Of a stretch of DNA of 47,861 bases, positions 7,978 through 16,066 are shown one piece after another; within the stretch, counting starts at the first letter, position 1; each line of letters opens with the position of its first letter. Source of the DNA: Rhodospirillaceae bacterium. GTDB lineage: Bacteria; Pseudomonadota; Alphaproteobacteria; Rhodospirillales; UBA2165. A model generated the notes under the pieces. It made no database searches and was not told the origin of the DNA. It saw nothing but the letters and a program-made list of their open reading frames with translations. Position numbers and translations under genes: made by a program. The stretch is from contig JABIHH010000036.1 of NCBI GenBank assembly GCA_018649725.1, positions 1-47,861 on the forward strand, given 5' to 3'.

Positions 7978-8750
7978 TCTTTCGCGGCCGCAATATTTTC
8001 ACGCCCCTCCTGATGAAGCGCTTTTATGCGATCATCGCTTTCGGTAAAGGCAGTGATAATAGGAGCCAAGGCCTCGGCAAATTTATGGGGATAGCTGATC
8101 GCCATACCTGAGGGCGTACGAAATAATAGTGAGCTGGCCAAATGATCGTTCGAATTTGCAATTTCGACAAAGCCGTCAACCATGCGGAAGTTTATGACGT
8201 CATGGAAAATATAGACGCAATCTTCATTCGCCACGGATTTACAGATTTCAAAATCAAGTTTTTGTTGAGGCGAGGTATGCCCGCCATCGATTAAGACAAA
8301 ATCAAGACCACCAGCAAAATTATCCGCTACGACTGCGGCGACATCATCAGGGCTTTTTGCCTTAATCGCCCGAACATCAGCTTCAATTTGCTGGCCCAGC
8401 TCGTTGGTTACCTCAATACCATAGGCTTCTTCCGGTCGCGGGCAGATATCAATAGCAACGACACGTGCCGCGGGACACATCAAACCAAGCGCCAGTGTCG
8501 TCCAGCCAAATGAGTTTCCGATAACAAAAATATTGCGTGGCTGAACAACCGGCATCAGGCATTCCAGGAAGGCCAATTCCGCCATCGCCAAGCCACCACC
8601 CCGGCTCATCTTAACGCCGTCGCGATAGATATAAGAAAACGGAATATCCGCTAAGTTAAATCCTGGGAAATGCAGCGGTGAGAGTGAAGATTGAACTTCA
8701 TAGCCGTTCTTCGCATAGAGCTGAACCGCATCGACAAAAGCATTGCTCAT
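7974..8750 (-). CDS. Class I SAM-dependent methyltransferase-like protein
   Basis: Starting at the ATG at 8750, this protein has 258 residues. A glycine-rich SAM loop (VIGNSFGWTTLALGL, near residue 78), an acidic strand end (VVAIDI, near 100) and the LIDGGHT motif place it in the Methyltransf_24-like class I group. That group often acts on small molecules or sugars, but the acceptor is unknown. The start is chosen because it overlaps the stop of the upstream cupin gene as ATGA, a translational-coupling arrangement. A longer frame reaching 8837 would run inside the cupin gene. It forms a two-gene operon with the cupin gene. Confidence 0.75.
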   Translation of the reverse strand: MSNAFVDAVQLYAKNGYEVQSSLSPLHFPGFNLADIPFSYIYRDGVKMSRGGGLAMAELAFLECLMPVVQPRNIFVIGNSFGWTTLALGLMCPAARVVAIDICPRPEEAYGIEVTNELGQQIEADVRAIKAKSPDDVAAVVADNFAGGLDFVLIDGGHTSPQQKLDFEICKSVANEDCVYIFHDVINFRMVDGFVEIANSNDHLASSLLFRTPSGMAISYPHKFAEALAPIITAFTESDDRIKALHQEGRENIAAAKD

Positions 8751-9232
8751 CCGACCGCCCGCCCTACTTGCACCAATGGCTTCGAGCTGATCAAGACAAA
8801 AGCGATAACGCAAGGCTCGGCCCCGTTGTTCTCCCAATTGTGGATCGTGCCGCGTTGTACCAAGACATCCCCGGCTTTTAGGTGAACCTGCTCACCATCA
8901 TCCAGCCCCATTTCGATCTCACCTGAGATAACCACGGCATAGTCGATCGATTCGGTTCGGTGATTGCGGGGCGACACGCCCGGCGCGTATTCAACAATTC
9001 GAAAGACCGAGCCATTTTCAATCGTTGTTCCAATCTCACGGGCGCCTTTATCATCGCTGTCAGAGGTAAAGGCGACCGGCAATTCTTCAGTCGTCCAGAT
9101 TAAATGCGCACCTTGTCCGGGGCGACCAGAGCTGACATTGGGAATCAAATCATCAATAATGACCTTCGCCCTTCCTTCCGCATCATGCCCCGTGACAACG
9201 CGGCGATACTTTCTGCTAATTTGATCTGACAT
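8747..9232 (-). CDS. Cupin-domain protein
   Basis: From the ATG at 9232 (MSDQISRKYRRVV) the product has 161 residues. The C-terminal half is a small cupin barrel: FRIVEYAPGVSPRNHRTESI and DYAVVISGEIEM form motif 1, and GDVLVQRGTIHNWENNG forms motif 2. The metal-binding positions appear partly altered in motif 1 (H-R-T-E instead of HxH), while the motif 2 histidine (THNW-like) is present. It may be a small-molecule-binding or isomerase-type cupin. The frame is open to 9355, but those codons overlap the divergent promoter region; the sequence ACGGGGATCAA just before 9232 is a reasonable ribosome site. It precedes and is coupled to the methyltransferase gene. Confidence 0.75.
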   Translation of the reverse strand: MSDQISRKYRRVVTGHDAEGRAKVIIDDLIPNVSSGRPGQGAHLIWTTEELPVAFTSDSDDKGAREIGTTIENGSVFRIVEYAPGVSPRNHRTESIDYAVVISGEIEMGLDDGEQVHLKAGDVLVQRGTIHNWENNGAEPCVIAFVLISSKPLVQVGRAVG

Positions 9233-9343
9233 TTGATCCCCGTAATTTATTGTTCCTGAGATTATAGACGGCTTGGCCATTTGAACCAAGTTGAAGCACC
9301 TGTTATTGTATTTTGTAACAATATAAAAATGGGGAACTTTCAA

Positions 9344-10120
9344 ATGGCAGTACAAGATGTATCCAGTGGCAGTGATGTCCGTTCAATGGTCAGCGAAGAA
9401 GAATGGCAGACGCGCATCGACCTTGCTGTCGCTTATCGCCTGATCAGTCATTTTGGCTTTGATGATTTAACCTACAACCATCTATCTGCCCGCGTACCCG
9501 GTGAGCCGGAGCACATGCTGATCAAGCCCGTCAACATCATGTTCAGTGAAGTGACCGCTTCATCGCTGATCAAATATGATTTAGACGGCAACCCGATCAC
9601 CGAAGGGGCTCCTCAACTATGGGGGGGCGGCTTTGTCATCCATTGCGGCGTGATGAAAGAGCGGCCCGACGTAAATGCCGCATTCCATACGCATTCTCCA
9701 GCCGTCATGGGGGTTTGCTCCCAAAAACAAGGGCTGTTACCGATCAATCAATACGCCCTGACCTTTTATAAAAAGCTCGCTTACCACGACTTTCACGGCT
9801 TTGAATTTAACGAAGAACTCCGCGCACCATTGTTCCGTGATCTCGGTGATAAAAACGTCATGCTGATGCGCAATCATGGCTGTTTGATTTGCTCGACCTC
9901 AGTGGGCCATGCATTTGTGCTTCACCACTTCCTGGAGTTGGCCTGCCAAGGCCAGCTTGCAGCAATGACAGGCGGAGCCGAGATTAATATTCCAGACGAA
10001 AAGGTATTGGATTTTGCAGTCAGCCAATTGGGTGATCTCAATCCCGAGAAAGCCCTGGCAAAAGATTGGCCAGCTTGTTTGAGAATGGCCGAACGTGTCG
10101 CACCGGGCTTTGACAGTTAA
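9344..10120 (+). CDS. Class II aldolase/adducin-family protein
   Basis: Read from the ATG at 9344 (MAVQDVSSG) the product has 258 residues, the usual size for this family. The Zn ligands are visible: the H-T-H of AAFHTHSPAVMG (about 115 and 117) and the histidine of MLMRNHGCLICS (about 178). YNHLSARVPG near the N-terminus and VGHAFVLHHFLELACQ also fit. These enzymes make or break C-C bonds in fuculose-1-phosphate-like substrates; many alphaproteobacterial members are uncharacterised. The start is preferred over 9281 and 9329 because GGGGAAC lies 6 nt upstream of it. It is divergent from the cupin/methyltransferase operon and may share a pathway with it (inference). Confidence 0.8.
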   Translation: MAVQDVSSGSDVRSMVSEEEWQTRIDLAVAYRLISHFGFDDLTYNHLSARVPGEPEHMLIKPVNIMFSEVTASSLIKYDLDGNPITEGAPQLWGGGFVIHCGVMKERPDVNAAFHTHSPAVMGVCSQKQGLLPINQYALTFYKKLAYHDFHGFEFNEELRAPLFRDLGDKNVMLMRNHGCLICSTSVGHAFVLHHFLELACQGQLAAMTGGAEINIPDEKVLDFAVSQLGDLNPEKALAKDWPACLRMAERVAPGFDS

Positions 10121-10281
10121 GGGACAAAGTAACCTAGTACTATCCCTATAATTGAATGGTAAAATTCGGCTCGCTAAACCCGCAATAGTTCTGTATGTAA
10201 TGGCCCTACCTTCCACATTCATGGCGTTAACCCTTTAACGAAATGATCGTGCTATACTGAAGGTTCTACTTAAGTGACAAA

Positions 10282-10821
10282 TTGAGGCTCACCATTAGCA
10301 CTGAATTCACAGAATCTGAGCGGAATCGCTTCCGCAACCTGCTGGAATTAGCAAACGGCAGTAAATACCAGGGCGAGCGTGAGAACGCTATGGCTGCGGC
10401 GACTCGTATTGCGGAAAAGCATGGCATGTCCTTGGATGAGGCCGCGCGCTGGACCCCACCGGAAACTTCTGACAATAAACCAATGCCGCGCCAGGAATTC
10501 TATCAGCGTCCCCGCAAAGGTGCCGATTTCTCAAACGCAGCTCAGACGCAGCAAAGCGCTGACCAAGAGAAAAAGCGCTGGCAAGAGGCTATGGACAAGG
10601 CCAAGGATCGTGGGCTAGACAAGGCCGAGGAAGCCAAGAAAGCAGCTCAAGAAGCGGCCAATGCGCGCCGCCGCAACAGCAAATCACGCCGTAATCCGGT
10701 TATCCATGCGAATATCTTGTTAAAAGAAACATCATTTTCGTTTGAAGAGATTGCTGATATCACAGGGCTGGATGTCTACCAAATCGTCGCGATGAAGCTC
10801 AAATCCAGAAACGCGGCTTAA
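10282..10821 (+). CDS. DUF2786-like protein with a helical linker
   Basis: In this 179-residue protein, residues 12-55 (RFRNLLELANGSKYQGER, then AATRIAEKHGMSLDEA) resemble the DUF2786 motif, which begins 'LLALAES...E...A...KA..L..KHG'. A basic, Ala/Lys-rich, probably coiled linker follows (about 95-140). The C-terminal part SFSFEEIADITGLDVYQIVAM looks like a helix-turn-helix, suggesting nucleic-acid binding. The start is a TTG at 10282, because the frame is closed by TGA at 10258 and the next ATG would remove most of the conserved domain. A TATACT hexamer at 10253-10258 would give a leader of under 20 nt. Function unknown. Confidence 0.6.
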   Translation: MRLTISTEFTESERNRFRNLLELANGSKYQGERENAMAAATRIAEKHGMSLDEAARWTPPETSDNKPMPRQEFYQRPRKGADFSNAAQTQQSADQEKKRWQEAMDKAKDRGLDKAEEAKKAAQEAANARRRNSKSRRNPVIHANILLKETSFSFEEIADITGLDVYQIVAMKLKSRNAA

Positions 10822-10833
10822 ATTAACGCGGGC

Positions 10834-12096
10834 TCATGGGCTTTTCCGGTGCTCTTCCGGATCACCTTCCATCAAATCAGATTGCCGCCGCACACGCCTG
10901 GATGCCCAAATCCAATAGGTTGCGCAAAGCCCTGCCGCCCCTAAGACCGGCGCCTGAACACCGAAGACATCACCGAACGCCCCCAATATCAAGGCACCAA
11001 GCGCCGGGAACCCGACTGCCATACCCGTGCTGAGACTAATAACCCGGGCGCGTTTGGTTGGATCAACGACATTTTGGACCAGGCTCTGTGACGACACGGC
11101 CATGGTGATCAAAGAAAACCCGAGCACCGCCATACAGGCCAGCCCAAGCGGATAAATACTCGTTGAGGCAAAGACAAACATCGCTAAAGCTGAGCCAAGT
11201 ATACCAAGTGTCATAAGGTGAGTGAGCCCTTCCGTTCGCCCTCGGACCCCAAGCCAAATACCACCTGCCAATGCCCCCAAACCAGATGCCCCGGCGAGCG
11301 CAGCAAATCCACCTTCGCCGGCATGGAACACAAGGTCTGAAAACGCAGGTAACAAATCCATATACGGTCGGATGAGAAGATGCGATGAAGCGGTCAGGCT
11401 AAGCAGCGCAAAAATACCTGGATGATTTAACGTGTAGCGAACACCATCCACCATGTCGCCAAATATTGTCGAGCCATCTTTCTCACGCGCCGGACGCGGT
11501 GCTAATTCCATCGCCACGAGACCGGCAATAAAGCATAAAAAAGTAAATGAATTGAAGAAAAAGGCGATGTAAATATCACCAAATTTAATAAGCGCCCAAA
11601 ATAACATCGGACCAACAAACGCCCCCAAATGAAAAGTCGTCGTGTTGAGCGCAATCGCCGATGAGAGATCTCCTCGTGGTACGATATGATGGACCAGAGC
11701 TTGGCGGGCCGGCAGGTCGAAGGCTAACGTACAGCCCTGCAACAGCACCATCACTGCCAAGAGCTCAACCGTCATCTCTCCCAGATAGGTGAGTAGGCCG
11801 ATCGTAAAGGCATTTATCGAAGAGGCAGAAAGGGCAATAATTGCTGTCTTTCGCAAACCATGGCGATCAGCAACAGCACCTGCAAAAGGTGCCAAAACTG
11901 CCGCTGGAAAGGTCGCTGAAAAGCCGATAATACCGAGCCATAGAGGAGATTCTGTCAGTTGCCAGGTCAACACACCAAGGGCCAGCTTATGCAGCCAAAA
12001 GCCCAGGATCGAGGCGGTCCCTCCCATCCAATAACAACGGTAGTTTCGATGCTGTAGAACCCGGCCAATTCCGCCGAACTTTGATTCTGATGCCAT
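10834..12096 (-). CDS. MFS transporter, MFS_3/EntS-like, downstream copy of a tandem pair
   Basis: The 420-residue polytopic protein resembles the enterobactin-exporter branch of the major facilitator superfamily. Markers are the N-terminal HRNYRCYWMGGTASILGFWL, SPLWLGIIGFSATFPAAVL, and the loop motif GAVADRHGLRKTAI. The cargo is unknown. The ATG at 12096 is used; a TTG at 12105 is possible. It lies 25 bp after a clear paralogue (12122-13369): both share the 'LTWELT.SP.WLGIIGF' core and the 'FSGAVADR.G.R.TA' loop. This points to tandem duplication with divergence. The two products could act separately or as a pair. Confidence 0.8.
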   Translation of the reverse strand: MASESKFGGIGRVLQHRNYRCYWMGGTASILGFWLHKLALGVLTWQLTESPLWLGIIGFSATFPAAVLAPFAGAVADRHGLRKTAIIALSASSINAFTIGLLTYLGEMTVELLAVMVLLQGCTLAFDLPARQALVHHIVPRGDLSSAIALNTTTFHLGAFVGPMLFWALIKFGDIYIAFFFNSFTFLCFIAGLVAMELAPRPAREKDGSTIFGDMVDGVRYTLNHPGIFALLSLTASSHLLIRPYMDLLPAFSDLVFHAGEGGFAALAGASGLGALAGGIWLGVRGRTEGLTHLMTLGILGSALAMFVFASTSIYPLGLACMAVLGFSLITMAVSSQSLVQNVVDPTKRARVISLSTGMAVGFPALGALILGAFGDVFGVQAPVLGAAGLCATYWIWASRRVRRQSDLMEGDPEEHRKSP

Positions 12097-12121
12097 GAAA
12101 ATCAAAATGTCACTTGGGAGG

Positions 12122-13369
12122 TTAACTTACAACCGGTGTTTCTAAAGTCTCGGCATGTCTTTTGACATGGCGCATAGCAATGACCCACAAAACCAACCCC
12201 AGCACAGATGCCCCGGCGAGTGGGATTTTTAAGCCGTAAATATTTGATAGCAAGCCAAGTACCAAGGCCCCCAAGGCCGGAAAACCCAGCGGCACCATCA
12301 GGCTAAGCGCCATAACACGCCCCCGGTTCGAGCGGTTTGTTGTATTCAACAAAAGCGTCTGCATACACGTGCCATTAATAACAAACGCTGCGCCGACAAA
12401 AAACATACAGCCGACAGCGATCCAAAAACTTCCAGAAGTTGCGAAAATGAAAATCACAGCCAGCGCCAGAAGAATGCTGAGATTGAGGATGGTGATGAGG
12501 CCGGACATTTTGCCCCGCATACTCATTGCGACGCCACCGAAGATCGCGCCTATACCCGACGCCCCGCTCAATATTGATAGGCCGTCGACACCTCGGGCAA
12601 AAACCTCCTCGGCAAAACCCGCCAATAGATCTCGATGCGGCGCGAGTAAAAGATGAAGCGCCACTTGCGTAAAATAAAGCGCCATCAAAGCCCGGTTTGA
12701 GACCGTCATTTTGACACCCTCAGACATTTCATGGAGCAAGCGATACAACGGTGCTTTGATTATCTGTTCTGTGGGCAGGTTCAGAGAGTTCAAACAGTAG
12801 AAAAAATAGAAAAAGGTTAGTCCATTGACAACAAAGGTACCGGATATCTCAAACACATATATGACGATGCCGAATATCCCCGCACCGACAAACGTCGAGG
12901 CGTGGCCGGCAGTGGCGTTAAAAGCGACTGCCGAAGACCGCATCTCGGTCGGCACAATATCCGGTATCAATGAATTAAAGACCGGTGCACTGAACGAGCC
13001 GGAGATACTGTGAACCAGCGTAAGGAGAACGATAAGCTCAATGGTGAGCACGCCGGAATAAGTCAGAACTGCGAATACAAAGGCATTGGTGGCCGATATC
13101 AAGTTTGATGCCATGGCCGTGCGGCGGATACCAAACCGATCAGCGACCGCCCCTGAAAAAGGTGTCAGGGCGGCAAAGGGAAACAGGGATAAAAAGCCAA
13201 TAATGCCGAGCCAGCCCGGTGAGTGCGTTAACTCCCACGTCAACCATGCAATCGCCAATCGTTGCACCCAACTGCCGCATCTCGACAAAAAATTACCGGC
13301 CCAAAACATCCGATAGTCGCGGATTGCCATTATCGCGCCAATATTGCCGAAGGGTGTGGAAGACTTCAT
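12122..13369 (-). CDS. MFS transporter, MFS_3/EntS-like, upstream copy of a tandem pair
   Basis: The 415-residue product has about 12 membrane helices. It starts with IRDYRMFWAGNFLSRCGSWV and contains LTWELTHSPGWLGIIGFLSL and GAVADRFGIRRTA, as in the downstream paralogue. It is the first gene of a two-gene operon, divergent from the DsbA-family gene at 13495. The two paralogues have diverged strongly outside the first helices, so the duplication is not recent. Substrate unknown. Confidence 0.8.
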   Translation of the reverse strand: MKSSTPFGNIGAIMAIRDYRMFWAGNFLSRCGSWVQRLAIAWLTWELTHSPGWLGIIGFLSLFPFAALTPFSGAVADRFGIRRTAMASNLISATNAFVFAVLTYSGVLTIELIVLLTLVHSISGSFSAPVFNSLIPDIVPTEMRSSAVAFNATAGHASTFVGAGIFGIVIYVFEISGTFVVNGLTFFYFFYCLNSLNLPTEQIIKAPLYRLLHEMSEGVKMTVSNRALMALYFTQVALHLLLAPHRDLLAGFAEEVFARGVDGLSILSGASGIGAIFGGVAMSMRGKMSGLITILNLSILLALAVIFIFATSGSFWIAVGCMFFVGAAFVINGTCMQTLLLNTTNRSNRGRVMALSLMVPLGFPALGALVLGLLSNIYGLKIPLAGASVLGLVLWVIAMRHVKRHAETLETPVVS

Positions 13370-13494
13370 TCTCTGAAAAACCTAACGACCGATTAAAACT
13401 CTCAATACCCTATACTATTGGTTGTGTGAAGACTTATCGTTGAATGGGAAGGCACAGAGATTGATCCCAGACTTAAACAGCGCTAGCTTAAGGC

Positions 13495-14157
13495 ATGCGC
13501 ATCGACATTATATTCGACACAATTTGCCCGTGGTGTTATATCGGCAAGCGACGGCTGGAGGAAATGCTGGATCGGCGACCCAACCTCAATGCCGAGATTT
13601 TCTGGCATGCTTTTTTGCTTAATCCAGATATGCCGCCCGAAGGTATCGACTTCGAAGACTATATGCATAAAAAATTTGGCGGAGAACTACGCTCACAAAG
13701 ATTATATTCGGCGATTGACCAAGCCGGCAAAAGCGTTGGTATTGAATTTGACTTCAACCAGGTCAAACGCACACCAAACACCGTTGATTCTCACCGGTTG
13801 GTTCGGTTTGCGGCGCGCGAAAACCGAGCCTCGGAAATGGTTGAAACGCTCTATCAAAATTATTTCATGACCGGACGCGATATCGGCAATCGCTCCGTGT
13901 TGATCGAAATAGGTGCCAGTATCGGCTTTGATGATCAAAGCTTACGAGACTATCTCTATAGCGATGAAGACATTGCCGATATCCTTGAACAAAACCCGCG
14001 CTCGCATCGTCTCGGCATTAGCGGCGTACCCGCCTTTATTTTTGAGCGGGAATTCTCTATCTCGGGCGCGCAAGACCCAAATGTGTTGGAGCGCATGTTA
14101 AACGTTGCTGAGGAAAAGCAGCGGGAATTTTTTGAATCTGGCGTGCAATCGGTATAG
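13495..14157 (+). CDS. DsbA-family oxidoreductase, FrnE-like
   Basis: The 220-residue thioredoxin-fold protein begins directly with a beta strand and the active site CPWC (residues 11-14). It contains the helical insertion typical of FrnE/2-hydroxychromene-2-carboxylate isomerase-type proteins (HRLVRFAARENRASEMVETL). The cis-proline loop reads GISGVPAFIFE. No signal peptide is present, so it acts in the cytoplasm, unlike true DsbA. Members of this group are disulfide isomerases or oxidoreductases linked to oxidative-stress defence in some bacteria. An in-frame TAA just upstream (13489) fixes the start at 13495. The spacer to the next gene is 21 nt, so the two are probably co-transcribed. Confidence 0.88.
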   Translation: MRIDIIFDTICPWCYIGKRRLEEMLDRRPNLNAEIFWHAFLLNPDMPPEGIDFEDYMHKKFGGELRSQRLYSAIDQAGKSVGIEFDFNQVKRTPNTVDSHRLVRFAARENRASEMVETLYQNYFMTGRDIGNRSVLIEIGASIGFDDQSLRDYLYSDEDIADILEQNPRSHRLGISGVPAFIFEREFSISGAQDPNVLERMLNVAEEKQREFFESGVQSV

Positions 14158-14178
14158 CGGCCTACCAGGAACTACTTT

Positions 14179-15327
14179 ATGACCACAAATAATCTCAATA
14201 AATTTCTCACCATCGATGATCTTCGCGACGCAGCAAAAAAGCGTATCCCCAAACTCGCCTTTGATTATTTAGATGGCGGCGCTGGCAGTGAAGCCAACAT
14301 CCGGCGCAATCGCACGGGCTTTGAAGATATTACCCTCTGCCCGGAATATTTGCGTGATGTCACGGAGCGAAGCCAGAAAATCACGTTATTTGGCCATACT
14401 TATGATGCCCCGATCGGCGTCTCTCCGGTGGGTCTGGCTAATTTGATCTGGCCGAAAGTTGATACCTATTTGGCGACAATGGCCAAGAATAGAAATGTGC
14501 CATACATATTAAGTGCCGTCGGAACAACCTCGCTTGAAACCATTGCCGAGATTGCTCCCGAGCATGCGTGGTTTCAGCTCTATGTGCCGGGTCAGGATCA
14601 TATATGCTTCGATCTCATAGCGCGCGCTAAAGCTGCCGGGTTTAAAGTTCTTGTCCTTACTGTCGACATTCCAGAACCATCGAAACGCCTGCGCGATCTT
14701 CGCAACGGCTTCACTTTGCCGTTTAAAATGACGCCCTCGGTTATTTGGGATATTGCAAAAAAACCAAACTGGGCTTTTTCGACGCTCGCCAATGGCACGC
14801 CGCGATTTGAGAATATGGTGCCCTATATGAAAGATGCGGCTGATGGGAAAACCCTGGGCGCGGCTCAGGTCCTGCAAGTATCCGCCAGAGTTGACGAAGA
14901 ACTGGTCAAGCGTATCCGGGATGCCTGGGATGGCACGCTTGTCATTAAGGGAATTCTGTCACCGAAATCCACCGAAGCCGTGAAGCGCGTTGGCGCAGAC
15001 GGTATCATCGTTTCTAATCATGGCGGTCGCCAATTGGATAGTGCCCCCTCCTCGATCGAAGCCCTGCCCCGTGTTGTCGAAGCGGCAGGTCCCGATATGC
15101 CGGTCATGCTGGATAGTGGGGTCAGAGGCGGCGGCGATATTGTTAAAGCCTTTGCCTCCGGTGCCGCCTTCACTTTTTCAGGCCGCTCCTTCGTCTTTGG
15201 CGTTGGCGCTTTAGGTGAGGCAGGTGGTGAGCATGTGTTGGATATCATGACAGATGAAGTTGACCGAACTCTGGCGCAGATTGGCTGCGGCGATATCCGA
15301 GAGTTGGGCCCAGAATATCTGTGGTAA
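14179..15327 (+). CDS. FMN-dependent alpha-hydroxy-acid oxidizing protein (LldD/glycolate oxidase family)
   Basis: The 382-residue TIM-barrel flavoprotein is of family length. Visible motifs are FDYLDGGAGSE near the N-terminus, PIGVSPVGLANLIWP, and the active-site signature SNHGGRQLDSAPSS carrying the catalytic histidine and the substrate-binding arginine. The FMN-phosphate region reads DSGVRGGGDIVKAFASGA. It should oxidise an L-2-hydroxy acid to a 2-oxo acid using quinone, cytochrome or O2; lactate, glycolate and mandelate all remain possible. Ribosome site AGGAAC precedes the ATG. It follows the FrnE-like gene by 21 nt. Confidence 0.88.
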   Translation: MTTNNLNKFLTIDDLRDAAKKRIPKLAFDYLDGGAGSEANIRRNRTGFEDITLCPEYLRDVTERSQKITLFGHTYDAPIGVSPVGLANLIWPKVDTYLATMAKNRNVPYILSAVGTTSLETIAEIAPEHAWFQLYVPGQDHICFDLIARAKAAGFKVLVLTVDIPEPSKRLRDLRNGFTLPFKMTPSVIWDIAKKPNWAFSTLANGTPRFENMVPYMKDAADGKTLGAAQVLQVSARVDEELVKRIRDAWDGTLVIKGILSPKSTEAVKRVGADGIIVSNHGGRQLDSAPSSIEALPRVVEAAGPDMPVMLDSGVRGGGDIVKAFASGAAFTFSGRSFVFGVGALGEAGGEHVLDIMTDEVDRTLAQIGCGDIRELGPEYLW

Positions 15328-15360
15328 TAAGTCGGCCAACCTGAACACGTAAATTTTACT

Positions 15361-15401
15361 AATACATGGAATAAAGTTAATGGATTTAGCATTCATGTAT
15401 T
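15361..15401. repeat. Inverted repeat upstream of the selenoprotein candidate
   Basis: AATACATG (15361-15368) and CATGTATT (15394-15401) are perfect inverted copies. The match extends by three more pairs (AAT/ATT) if one G is bulged. No T-run follows, so it is unlikely to be a terminator for the preceding oxidase gene. It could be an operator for the gene starting at 15445. Confidence 0.35.
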
Positions 15402-15444
15402 GTCAGAATAAGTTCCAACTTAGATTATCGTTAGGTGATGTTTT

Positions 15445-15975
15445 ATGAGTTTGAAGAAATTATTTGTTATCGCAATTTTTGGGACCGTGGTCGCTTTGAT
15501 GCCACCCGCTGCCCAAGCCGGGCCAGGCCTCAGTTTATCTGAGAGCGTGAAGGCAGGATTACTGGCAGCGCAGCCGGTTCTAGGTAAAAAAGTCGGACAG
15601 GAAACCTTTGACGGCAAACCTGTCATGGTGGTCTTTTTCGCCAGTTGGTGAAGCACCTGTCGTGCTGAGTTCGTGCAACTCAGTGATTTTTTACAGAACG
15701 GTGGAACTGAGCGGGTGAATGTTGTTGCCGTAAGCTGGACCGAAGGTCGTTATGGTGATGCGTCGCCGGGACGTTTGCGCTCCATGGTGCGGACCTTCCA
15801 CCCTGCCATTCGCGTCATCAGTGCCAGCCCAAAGGTCGAGAAGGACTTCTCACCGCTGGTTTACGTGCCGTCTAGTTTTATTTTTGATCGCCAGGGAAAA
15901 GTTGTGCATGGTGACGGCACCCGTGAATATCTCGGCACCCGCCGCCTCACAAAAATTCTCGATAGCATTAAATAA
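15445..15975 (+). CDS. Secreted TlpA-like thioredoxin, candidate selenoprotein (U69-S-T-C72)
   Basis: Translated through the TGA at 15649-15651 the product has 176 residues. Residues 1-25 are a Sec signal peptide ending AQA. Next comes a TlpA/AhpC-TSA fold with strand PVMVVFFASW, active site U-S-T-C (69-72), RAEF, VNVVAVSWTEGR, then SSFIFDRQGKVVHGDGTR. TlpA-type proteins have W-C-x-x-C-R-A-E here, so the TGA sits exactly at the first, nucleophilic cysteine. The frame continues intact to 15975 with family features on both sides. A hairpin at the expected SECIS distance follows the TGA. This indicates selenocysteine rather than a nonsense mutation. The ribosome site AGGTGA (15433-15438) precedes the ATG, and a strong terminator follows the stop. 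Its job would be periplasmic thiol/disulfide or peroxide chemistry; the partner is unknown. Confidence 0.85.
15649..15685 (+). promoter_or_regulatory. Candidate bacterial SECIS element with its UGA codon
   Basis: The TGA (15649-15651) is followed by CTGAGTT (15665-15671), loop CGTGC (15672-15676) and AACTCAG (15677-15683). The stem is a perfect 7 bp, extendable by two G-U wobbles. The apical loop begins 20 nt after the TGA and has G as its second base. Both features agree with the published consensus for bacterial SECIS elements (UGA-to-loop distance about 16-37 nt, a G among the first two loop bases). SelB binding is inferred. Confidence 0.75.
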
Positions 15976-15992
15976 AAATCACAATTCGCAAA

Positions 15993-16031
15993 AAGAAGCC
16001 CGCTGATTACTCAGCGGGCTTTTGCATTTTT
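15993..16031. terminator. Bidirectional Rho-independent terminator
   Basis: AGCCCGCTGA (15997-16006), loop TTAC, and TCAGCGGGCT (16011-16020) form a perfect 10-bp GC-rich stem. T-rich sequence follows on the right and A-rich sequence lies on the left. It can end both the selenoprotein gene (plus) and the convergent secreted-protein gene (minus, stop at 16067). Confidence 0.9.
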
Positions 16032-16066
16032 AAACTCTAGGGGGAGAAAGAGTTTAAAGGGGACGT

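Noticed and set aside
8751..8837. Longer methyltransferase start at 8837
   Set aside because: It would lie inside the cupin gene in another frame; the ATGA overlap at 8747-8750 is the natural start.
15445..15651. A 68-codon truncated gene, with a separate gene starting at 15673
   Set aside because: Both halves are in one frame and together make a complete signal-peptide plus TlpA domain. The start at 15673 would begin after the active site and has no ribosome site. The TGA sits at the catalytic residue with a SECIS-like hairpin, so recoding explains it better than a pseudogene.
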